A DNA stretch of 19,710 nt from NCBI GenBank assembly GCA_964507395.1, contig CAZDQE010000044.1:1-19710 (forward strand), in the 5' to 3' direction. The notes under the pieces are model-generated. The model was not told the origin of the DNA and searched no databases. It was given only the letters and a program-made list of their open reading frames with translations. A program made the position numbers and the translations under genes. Shown piece after piece: positions 1 through 5,226 of this stretch (its first letter is position 1; every line of letters begins with the position of its first letter). The DNA comes from SIG575 sp964507395 (lineage in GTDB: Bacteria > Bacillota > Clostridia > Oscillospirales > Acutalibacteraceae).

Positions 1-54
1 TCTACACCTCATCAGTCACCTTGCGGTGACAGCTTCCCCTCCAAGGGGAAGCCA
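1..54. repeat. Palindromic intergenic repeat, copy 1 (partial at window edge)
   Basis: Two small hairpins lie side by side: CACCTTGCGGTG, then GCTTCCCC with GGGGAAGC. The same layout recurs at 18182-18236, where the element also has CTCATC and GATGAG ends. Here the right end is missing and sequence continues with unrelated bases, so this copy is incomplete or diverged, and its left part may run outside the window. No coding potential is seen. Confidence 0.7.
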
Positions 55-77
55 ACGTTATTCAGTAAGATAAATCA

Positions 78-143
78 AGACGCAGAGGGACGATTCATTT
101 GTGTTAAGTTTGTGACACGGCGGAACCGTCCCCTTGTGTTCTT
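78..143. repeat. 66-bp inverted-repeat element, copy A
   Basis: This stretch matches 646-711 at 63 of 66 positions by eye, without gaps. Within each copy the left part (CAGAGGGACGGTTC in copy B) is nearly the reverse complement of the right part (GAACCGTCCCCTTGTG), so the element can fold into a hairpin. It has no coding capacity of its own and looks like a small non-autonomous (MITE- or REP-like) repeat. Copies A and B stand as direct repeats on either side of the gene at 182-625. Confidence 0.85.
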
Positions 144-181
144 TACACCTCTTATCAATCATAGAAACGTCCCCTGATTGG

Positions 182-625
182 TCATTGCGCTGATTGTGAT
201 TGGTGGATTTCTACTATTCTTTTAGTTCTTTTACCATAAGTAATAACATAGTTTTTTCTTTCTTCCAAACGGTTATTTTCTTCACTATTTGCATAAAGAA
301 CATACTCATTTTCACCATCTACAAAATGAACTGAATATATCGACGACCTACCTCTTTTGTAGCTTTCTACAAATTCAGCTTCACAAACAACATAATCTTT
401 TTTTATCAAATCAAAAGACATGTAAGTTGTATATGAAAAAAGCAGTATCCCAATAATTGCAAATATAATCAGGTGTTTTTTTGCGTTTTGCACCTTTTTT
501 ATGTGAACTATTTTTTTCTTATGTTTATAATTGTTTATGATTACACACTCATAAACAATTATCCCCAAAATAAAAATACATACAGAAAGAAAAGGAAACA
601 TTATGTGCACTAAAATCTTATCCAA
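182..625 (-). CDS. Hypothetical small membrane protein, two TM helices, TTG start
   Basis: I do not recognise a family for this 147-residue protein. Two hydrophobic helices are clear, about residues 5-30 and 50-70, separated by a short basic loop (HKKKK). They are followed by a soluble, probably beta-rich C-terminal domain of about 70 residues with many charged and Tyr residues. The start is TTG at 623-625, chosen because GAGGTG at 633-638 (minus strand) sits 7 bases upstream; the next Met is eight codons in and has no such site. The ribosome binding site overlaps the stop codon of the truncated upstream gene, so translation may be coupled. The gene is bounded by the two copies of the 66-bp repeat. 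It is the last gene seen in the surface-protein operon. Function unknown. Confidence 0.7.
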   Translation of the reverse strand: MDKILVHIMFPFLSVCIFILGIIVYECVIINNYKHKKKIVHIKKVQNAKKHLIIFAIIGILLFSYTTYMSFDLIKKDYVVCEAEFVESYKRGRSSIYSVHFVDGENEYVLYANSEENNRLEERKNYVITYGKRTKRIVEIHQSQSAQ

Positions 626-631
626 GCTTCT

Positions 632-1003
632 TCACCTCATAGCCCAGACACAGAGGGACGGTTCGTTTGTGTTAAGTTTGTGACACGGCGGAACCGTCCC
701 CTTGTGTTCTTCGATGCTTGTTACACCTTCTTCAAGTGTAATAACTTTAATTTTATCGTAATAATCATTCCATGGTGCAAGTTTTTCACCGTTGAAGGGA
801 ACGTACCAATCCATTTCGCCCTCACCGCTGATAACAAGCTCGCCGTCATCGTAAAGAGTCCATGCGAGATTGTCACCCTGTAAACCGCAGATGCCTGAAT
901 CGATAACAGTTCGTTCTTCAGCAGCAAAGACATTCATCACAGGACAAACGCCAAGCACCATAATAACCGCAAGGACAATTGACAATAACTTTTTAAGTTT
1001 CAT
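632..1003 (-). CDS. Truncated leucine-rich-repeat (BspA-like) secreted protein; last 26 codons come from a repeat
   Basis: The 123-residue frame begins with a signal peptide (MKLKKLLSI, hydrophobic core, Ala-Ala near residue 28). It continues with the N-terminal cap typical of BspA/LRR_5 surface proteins (SGICGLQGDNLAWTL, APWNDYYDKIKVITLEEGVT). In the family this segment leads into many leucine-rich repeats. Here homology stops at GVTSIE, around position 712, and the remaining residues (EEHKGTVPPC and on) are translated from repeat copy B at 646-711 before a TGA. The rest of the LRR gene is not found downstream, so insertion plus deletion, or recombination, removed it. The product would be a short exported fragment, probably nonfunctional; it could equally be called a pseudogene. 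AAGGGGGG precedes the ATG. Confidence 0.75.
   Translation of the reverse strand: MKLKKLLSIVLAVIMVLGVCPVMNVFAAEERTVIDSGICGLQGDNLAWTLYDDGELVISGEGEMDWYVPFNGEKLAPWNDYYDKIKVITLEEGVTSIEEHKGTVPPCHKLNTNEPSLCVWAMR
646..711. repeat. 66-bp inverted-repeat element, copy B, inside the LRR gene
   Basis: Nearly identical to 78-143 (three differences by eye) and in the same orientation, 568 bases away. It forms the 3' end of the reading frame at 632-1003 and directly abuts the ribosome binding site of the gene at 182-625. The arms CAGAGGGACGGTTC and GAACCGTCCCCTTGTG can pair. Confidence 0.85.
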
Positions 1004-1026
1004 AAATTTACCCCCCTTGTTTTAAA

Positions 1027-1545
1027 TCATTTAAACAAATTCAAAATCTGACCAATAGGTTCTAAAATGACATTCAAAATGAGAAAAACTACAAACATCA
1101 GATTAGCACCGAATTTGGATATTTTATATTCTATTTTTTCCTGCAAGCTCATGTCTTCAGGAACATTAGAAAAGATTGTCTGTTTATCAGATTCAATAAT
1201 CTTTCCATCCTCTGAAAACATATCAACTTTTATGTAGTAATATCCATAAGTAACAGCAGTGATTTTTGCCCTTGTTATCAGACCGCTTTCTTCGTCTGCA
1301 AAATATTCTATATTACATGCATCGCCATCGGTGCTCCAAACGAACTTGATGTTATCGAGCTTCTCGGAATTATACTTTACAGTCACCTCAGTTGATTCAC
1401 CACGACCAATACTTGTTTCGCCGGATACACAAAGATACATTTCCGAGGTTACTCCTTTTGTTTCATCCGTAGCAAAAGCTACAACCTCTGTACTGAACAC
1501 CATAATAACCGCAAGAATAATTGATAACAACTTTTTAAGTTTCAT
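1027..1545 (-). CDS. Small exported protein with Ig-like middle and hydrophobic C-terminus
   Basis: A 172-residue protein when started at the ATG at 1543-1545, which has GGAGGGA 5-6 bases upstream; a longer frame reaching 1593 lacks a site and would bury the signal peptide. Residues 1-26 are a signal peptide nearly identical to that of the truncated LRR protein (MKLKKLLSI, LAVIMV). Residues about 30-125 look like a beta-sandwich, Ig-like domain (TEVTVKYNSEKLDNIKFVWS). Residues about 138-170 are strongly hydrophobic and could anchor the protein in the membrane. No LPXTG motif is present. It lies within the surface-protein operon, 25 bases after the microprotein gene. I cannot assign a function. 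Confidence 0.75.
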   Translation of the reverse strand: MKLKKLLSIILAVIMVFSTEVVAFATDETKGVTSEMYLCVSGETSIGRGESTEVTVKYNSEKLDNIKFVWSTDGDACNIEYFADEESGLITRAKITAVTYGYYYIKVDMFSEDGKIIESDKQTIFSNVPEDMSLQEKIEYKISKFGANLMFVVFLILNVILEPIGQILNLFK

Positions 1546-1570
1546 AAAATTCCCTCCTGACTTTTTCTTT

Positions 1571-1678
1571 TTAATACAAGAATATGCTTTCAAATATCAC
1601 ACCGAGTCCAAGACCGCCCATAATTATCAGATTCATAAGTATTTCAAGTGCTTTATAAACAAATTCAAAAATCACCAT
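1571..1678 (-). CDS. 35-residue hydrophobic microprotein
   Basis: An ATG at 1676-1678 opens a frame of 35 residues ending in TAA at 1571-1573. The peptide begins MVIFEFVYKALEILMNL and continues as a glycine-containing hydrophobic segment ending SIFLY, so nearly all of it could span a membrane. GGGAG lies 8-9 bases upstream of the ATG. It fills the otherwise empty gap between two genes of the operon, 21 bases from the upstream stop and 25 bases from the downstream start. This tight fit favours a real gene. Its hydrophobic segment resembles in character the C-terminus of the next protein, but I see no strong identity. Function unknown. Confidence 0.55.
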   Translation of the reverse strand: MVIFEFVYKALEILMNLIIMGGLGLGVIFESIFLY

Positions 1679-1699
1679 TGTTTTTCTCTCCCGTCCTGA

Positions 1700-2716
1700 T
1701 TATTTTTTCTTCTTATAAACTGTAAATACTATTCCTGCAATTGCAAGAACACATACAACAATAATTATAATCAGTTTTGTTCTGTCGACAGGCTCTTTCT
1801 CTTCGCTTACATTGTCTGAATCTGCTTTTGCATCTGAGATTGTGTCTGCTGTGCCGATGTTTTCCTCAGTTGTGCTTTCTTCCCTGATCGTTGTGGTTTC
1901 TGAAGCAGTTGTTCCCACCTCTTCTTTGACAGTTGTACTAACAACACCCTCTGATGTTACACCCGCCTTTGTGGGCTGAGGTGTTATGAGAGTTGTTTTT
2001 TCTGTTTTCTGAGTCTGCTTTTCGGTTGCTTCTTCCGTTGTTACAGGCTTCTTTGTTGTTGAAGCATCTGTATCTTTTGCGGTATCAACTGTGAAATATG
2101 TAATCTGGTCTGTAGGCATCCATTCAATTGAAGGCAGTGCCATAATTCCCATTTTGTATGTTTTGCCCGGCTCCAGCTCTTCGCTTGTAAATGTACGGCT
2201 TGTACTTGCAGAGGCAATTTCTCCGTCAGGCCACCACATTTCCGTGTATCTGCCTGTTTCCTCGTTATACTTATAAACCCTGTAAACCCCGGCACCCGGA
2301 ACTGCATTCCATGATATAGTGACAACTCCGTTTTCTGTTTTCACATCAACCTTGTCCGTTTTGCCGGGAACAATGTCAAAAAACAACTCAACCGAATAGT
2401 TGTTTTTAAGATATGTAACTCTTAAATCATGTCTTCCGACCGATGTGCAGTCGGTAAGGTACTCAACTTTGTACTCGGACTCGTCAGGTACGCTTCCGTC
2501 CATCTTTTTGATAATTAACTCGGGTTTAATTATCTCGCCTGTGTAAACATAATTTATAGACGGCAGATTGTTTTTAAAGTTTACGGAAAGTGCCGAATCT
2601 TCCTCATAGCTCGGTGTAATTACAACCTGCGTTGTCATAGCCGATACAGGCAAAATATTCACCGCAAAAATAAGAACAGCCAGCAACAATACACCGAAAG
2701 ATTTCATTTTTTTCAT
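1700..2716 (-). CDS. Membrane-anchored surface protein with fibronectin-like domain and Thr-rich stalk
   Basis: A 338-residue exported protein. The start is the ATG at 2714-2716 because AGGAG lies 8 bases upstream at 2725-2729; the longer GTG start would overlap that site. Order: signal peptide (about 1-26, ending PVSA), beta-rich domain (about 30-115), fibronectin type III-like domain (about 118-212, with VTISWNAVPGAGVYRVYKY), Thr/Glu/Lys-rich low-complexity stalk (about 215-305), one TM helix (about 312-332) and a cytoplasmic KKKK tail. This is the build of a protein displayed outside the cell on a stalk. There is no LPXTG, so membrane rather than sortase anchoring is inferred. It is first in its operon, behind the promoter at 2803-2831. 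Ligand unknown. Confidence 0.8.
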   Translation of the reverse strand: MKKMKSFGVLLLAVLIFAVNILPVSAMTTQVVITPSYEEDSALSVNFKNNLPSINYVYTGEIIKPELIIKKMDGSVPDESEYKVEYLTDCTSVGRHDLRVTYLKNNYSVELFFDIVPGKTDKVDVKTENGVVTISWNAVPGAGVYRVYKYNEETGRYTEMWWPDGEIASASTSRTFTSEELEPGKTYKMGIMALPSIEWMPTDQITYFTVDTAKDTDASTTKKPVTTEEATEKQTQKTEKTTLITPQPTKAGVTSEGVVSTTVKEEVGTTASETTTIREESTTEENIGTADTISDAKADSDNVSEEKEPVDRTKLIIIIVVCVLAIAGIVFTVYKKKK

Positions 2717-2802
2717 AAATACCACTCCTTTTTATTTTCCTACGTTGTAAATACAAGCTTCACTTTATTTTCCATATGGTAAAACTTGTCATTTATATTT
2801 TT

Positions 2803-2831
2803 ATCGTACTAAACCTTAACGTATTAGTCAA
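2803..2831 (-). promoter_or_regulatory. Vegetative promoter of the surface-protein operon
   Basis: On the minus strand TTGACT (2826-2831) and TACGAT (2803-2808) are separated by exactly 17 bases. The -35 differs from consensus at one base and the -10 at two. It lies about 87 bases upstream of the first gene. The inverted repeat AATGAA-N2-TTCATT at 2830-2843 touches the -35 and may be an operator. Confidence 0.6.
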
Positions 2832-2896
2832 TGAAAATTCATTACTGTAAAATTAATTTTTATTAAGTTTTTTTACGATATTATTACGGAGGCGGA

Positions 2897-2928
2897 ATTT
2901 TGCAAAATATTCCTACCATGAATATTAT
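2897..2928 (+). promoter_or_regulatory. Putative regulator promoter with overlapping palindrome
   Basis: TTTGCA (2899-2904) and TATTAT (2923-2928) with an 18-base spacer form a plausible promoter for the HTH gene. The -35 lies inside a perfect 12-base palindrome, ATTTTGCAAAAT (2897-2908), flanked by GGA and TCC at nearly symmetric distance. A palindrome over a regulator's own promoter suggests autoregulation; this is inference. Confidence 0.4.
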
Positions 2929-2991
2929 ATTCAAACAAATTATTATTGTCAAGACTATTTTATGTAAACTTTGAATATAGGAGGTGTTATA

Positions 2992-3216
2992 ATGAAAAAC
3001 ATCAAGCTGATAAGAGTGATAAAGGATTATACTCAATTAAAAGTCCAGATGGACACGGGAATCAGCCAGAGCACTCTTTCAAAGTACGAATGCGGTGAAC
3101 TTCTCCCTACCACTGAGAACCTTCTGATTTTAGCTGATTACTACAAAACAAGTCTTGACTTTCTCATGGACCTGACAAGTGAAAAGAAACCCTATCCGCC
3201 CAAAACAGATGAGTGA
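2992..3216 (+). CDS. Cro/CI-type helix-turn-helix regulator
   Basis: A 74-residue protein consisting almost wholly of one HTH_3 (XRE) domain. The pattern IKLIRVIKDYTQLKVQMDTG, then SQSTLSKYECGELLP and TENLLILADYYKTSLDFLM, is the usual five-helix fold, with the recognition helix around SQSTLSKYE. A short polar tail follows and there is no ligand-binding domain. The ATG at 2992 is chosen because AGGAGGTG lies 5-6 bases upstream; an upstream in-frame TTG would overlap that site. It is divergent from the surface-protein operon, so it may control that operon and itself; the sequence alone does not prove this. The repeat-rich gap follows it. Confidence 0.85.
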   Translation: MKNIKLIRVIKDYTQLKVQMDTGISQSTLSKYECGELLPTTENLLILADYYKTSLDFLMDLTSEKKPYPPKTDE

Positions 3217-3291
3217 GAGGAATGAACAAAGAAAAAAGAAAAAACTTTGTATCATTGTTTTATTAGCTCCGACTGTACTCACATAAATTTC

Positions 3292-3454
3292 AGGGGACCT
3301 CTAAAAACCCTTGCACGAAATTATGTTTGCTCTTTTTCCGTCATATGCGCCAAAAATTCTTGTTAATGCGACAGCATAAACTTCAAATTTTTAGCACATC
3401 TGACGAAAAAATTTCTAAACATATTTTATACAATAGGTTTTTAGAAGTCCCCCT
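3292..3454. mobile_element. MITE-like 163-bp imperfect palindrome
   Basis: The two ends, AGGGGACCTCTAAAAACC and GGTTTTTAGAAGTCCCCCT, are inverted repeats. The similarity continues inward almost to the centre: the left arm contains TTTTTCCGTCATATGCGCC and the right arm, read in reverse complement, TTTTTTCGTCAGATGTGC. Only about 20 bases in the middle are unpaired. There is no open frame of note. Such long palindromes without a transposase are typical non-autonomous elements. No clear target-site duplication is visible. Confidence 0.7.
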
Positions 3455-3467
3455 CATATAATTTTGC

Positions 3468-3492
3468 GGACGACCGCGAGGGTCGTCCCTAC
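3468..3492. repeat. Short palindromic hairpin ending CCCTAC
   Basis: GGACGACC and GGTCGTCC form a perfect 8-bp stem around a 5-base loop, followed by CTAC. No run of T follows, so it is not a good terminator. The hairpin at 18061-18092 has a similar layout, also ending CCCTAC, and may be of the same repeat type. Confidence 0.5.
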
Positions 3493-3602
3493 TACCTTGT
3501 AACAACTAAAACTTGTACTTAACCTCACCGTGTCATCCTCGAATATTGTTGCTTTCATTTTGTTGTTTTCTTGTTGAGATCCTTCGCATACACTCAAGGA
3601 TG
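3490..3602. repeat. 113-bp dispersed repeat, copy 1
   Basis: This stretch aligns without gaps to 16502-16614, with about 15 differences by eye (near 87% identity). It contains GTCATCCTCGA near the middle and a decayed inverse (CAAGGATG) at the end; copy 2 keeps the pairing better. It sits between the hairpin at 3468 and the end of dpaB, and occupies the rest of the gene-free gap 3217-3660. Confidence 0.75.
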
Positions 3603-3660
3603 GCGGAGAAAAATTCAGATTTCACCGTGTCAGCGATTTCATATTTGCTTGGCAAATATT

Positions 3661-4236
3661 TCATTCTATTATCATCGGTTGAAGTTGTTTATTTTCAAGC
3701 GCTTTCAGCATGGCTTCATAGGTTTGCGTAAAATCCGCTACAATTGAGTTTGGCTTGCCTTCCGGCTCATCCTGTCTCATAGGAATAAAAAACATGTTTT
3801 TATAATTCATAAGACTGCCGATATTCTTCGCAGCTCCTCCGAGTGCATCATTCGTAGAAACTCCTATCAGCACAGGTCTTCCGTTTCTCAGGTGTGCTTT
3901 TGTGGCGAGAGTTACCGACGTGTCTGCTATCCCATTTGCAAGCTTGGCTAAGGTATTGCCTGTACAAGGTGCGATTATAAGAATATCCAGCATCTTCTTC
4001 GGTCCGATAGGCTCTGCGTCCCTGACCGTTGAGATCACCTTTCTTGAACATATTTCTTCAATCTCTCTGACAAAATCCTCGCTTTTGCCGAAGCGTGTAT
4101 CTGTAGAATATGAAATCTCACTCATTATCGGGTACACATCTATTCCTTTTTCTTTCAGGCTTTTTATCTGCGGTATTACCTTCGAGAAAGTACAGAAGGA
4201 GCCGCATAGTGCAAAACCCGCTTTAATTTCACTCAT
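3661..4236 (-). CDS. dpaB: Dipicolinate synthase subunit B
   Basis: Flavoprotein-like subunit (SpoVFB) of dipicolinate synthase, which oxidises a lysine-pathway intermediate derived from dihydrodipicolinate to dipicolinic acid in the mother cell during sporulation. The 191-residue product has the usual family length and the flavoprotein (HFCD-type) pattern: GFALCGSFCTFSKVIPQI at the N-terminus, then IIAPCTGNTLAKLANGIAD and the SVTLATKAHLRNGRPV segment. Its ATG overlaps the stop of dpaA by 8 bases (ATGAGTGA), which implies translational coupling. The two genes form an operon behind the sigma-K-like promoter at 5089-5117. No terminator is evident after it, only the dispersed repeat. Its presence is direct evidence that this lineage makes, or recently made, endospores. 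Confidence 0.95.
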   Translation of the reverse strand: MSEIKAGFALCGSFCTFSKVIPQIKSLKEKGIDVYPIMSEISYSTDTRFGKSEDFVREIEEICSRKVISTVRDAEPIGPKKMLDILIIAPCTGNTLAKLANGIADTSVTLATKAHLRNGRPVLIGVSTNDALGGAAKNIGSLMNYKNMFFIPMRQDEPEGKPNSIVADFTQTYEAMLKALENKQLQPMIIE

Positions 4237-5053
4237 TTATGCCTTCCTCCTTTACAATATTTGTTATGGTATCTGCGATGAAAACGCCTGCTGATTTTGC
4301 CACATATTTACCCGGCAGAGATGATGCGATTATCACCTTTTTATTCTGCTTTTCTGCCGCTGAAATTTCTATTCCGTAAGGCTTTGACGCGATTTCAAGG
4401 AAAATACAGTCTGACCTGAATTCCGTCAGAAGATTTCTGCCGATGACCTCTGCGGGAACAGTGTTTATCACGAAATCAAAATCCCCGGCACATTTTTCGA
4501 TTTCACTGAAAGAAAGTGACTGCATGTTTCTGCATTTCGCACGGGTTCTGTCCTTCTCTTTTCTTGCCGCAACGGTAACAGATGCGTGATTTCTTGAAAG
4601 CACATCGGCTATGGCTTCTCCTGTTTTGCCGTAGCCTGTGACGAGAATTTTAAGATTTCTCAGCGATACCTCGCTGTTGACAAGCACAAGCTCAAGAACA
4701 CCCTCTGCTGTCAGGTACGCGTTTGAAATTACAAGCTCCTCACGGCTGTAATAATCGAAATTTTCAAGCTCCCCGTCTTCTACCGCTTTTCTGAAAGGAC
4801 CGTCTGCCATGGCGCTGAAAACATATCCCCCTTTTTTCACAAGAGAAAGGATACTTTCAAGCCTTACATCATATTCACAATTCACTCTTGAAAATTTCAC
4901 CGACGGCAAAGCAAAAACTACCGCATCAAACTGCCTTTCGTTATCGCTCAGAGTCAGGTCAGGCTTATAAAAAGTGCAATCAAAGCCTGTTTCTTTCAGT
5001 CTTTCTGTCATGTAAATCTGCCTTTTATCGGCTGTAACTATAAGAATTTTCAT
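4229..5053 (-). CDS. dpaA: Dipicolinate synthase subunit A
   Basis: NAD(P)-binding subunit (SpoVFA) of dipicolinate synthase. The 274-residue product begins MKILIVTADKRQIYMTERL, as in the family, and has a Rossmann glycine motif, VTGYGKTG, at about 138-145. The C-terminal part (SLPGKYVAKSAGVFIADT) is also characteristic. The start at 5053 is chosen because GGTGAG lies 7 bases upstream and because the predicted transcription start near 5082 would exclude the longer frame that begins at 5086. It overlaps dpaB by 8 bases. The product supplies the spore-core Ca-dipicolinate pool together with DpaB. In Bacillus subtilis these genes are read by sigma K; the sequence upstream fits that. Slightly shorter than the Bacillus protein, otherwise ordinary. 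Confidence 0.94.
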   Translation of the reverse strand: MKILIVTADKRQIYMTERLKETGFDCTFYKPDLTLSDNERQFDAVVFALPSVKFSRVNCEYDVRLESILSLVKKGGYVFSAMADGPFRKAVEDGELENFDYYSREELVISNAYLTAEGVLELVLVNSEVSLRNLKILVTGYGKTGEAIADVLSRNHASVTVAARKEKDRTRAKCRNMQSLSFSEIEKCAGDFDFVINTVPAEVIGRNLLTEFRSDCIFLEIASKPYGIEISAAEKQNKKVIIASSLPGKYVAKSAGVFIADTITNIVKEEGINE

Positions 5054-5088
5054 GTTCGTTCTCACCGCTTTAAAATGATATCTCAAGA

Positions 5089-5117
5089 TATAATATGAAC
5101 TCTGTTCTCTGTCGGTG
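5089..5117 (-). promoter_or_regulatory. Sigma-K-like promoter of dpaA-dpaB
   Basis: On the minus strand CACC (5114-5117) is followed after 16 bases by CATATTATA (5089-5097). This fits the sigma-K pattern known from Bacillus, an AC-containing -35 and CATA-N3-TA at -10. Transcription would begin near 5082, about 29 bases before the chosen dpaA start. The match was made by eye; no score was computed. Confidence 0.6.
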
Positions 5118-5183
5118 AAAAATCATTTTCATTTTATGGTATGTTTTTTGCATAAAAGTGTTTATTTTTTCTTTTAAATGTAA

Positions 5184-5189
5184 TATAAT
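5184..5189 (+). promoter_or_regulatory. Possible -10 element for murC
   Basis: A perfect TATAAT lies 38 bases before the murC start, in a very AT-rich stretch. The best -35 at the right spacing, TTTATT at 5161-5166, is poor, so the promoter remains uncertain. Confidence 0.3.
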
Positions 5190-5226
5190 AAATAAAATAT
5201 AGTTAAAATCGAAAGGTGTGTTTTCT

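Noticed and set aside
1259..1699. 146-codon plus-strand frame opposite the surface genes
   Set aside because: It lies antisense to a gene with signal peptide, start site and operon context, and shows no ribosome binding site or recognisable domain.
1700..1900. Sortase-type LPXTG anchor in the Thr-rich surface protein
   Set aside because: No LPXTG-like motif precedes the C-terminal helix; the sequence there is EPVDRTK.
3513..3731. Plus-strand frame across the repeat and the end of dpaB
   Set aside because: It starts inside a dispersed repeat and runs over dpaB in antisense, with no binding site.
5218..5226. Upstream GTG start for murC
   Set aside because: That codon overlaps the AAAGGTG binding site, which is well spaced for the GTG at 5227.
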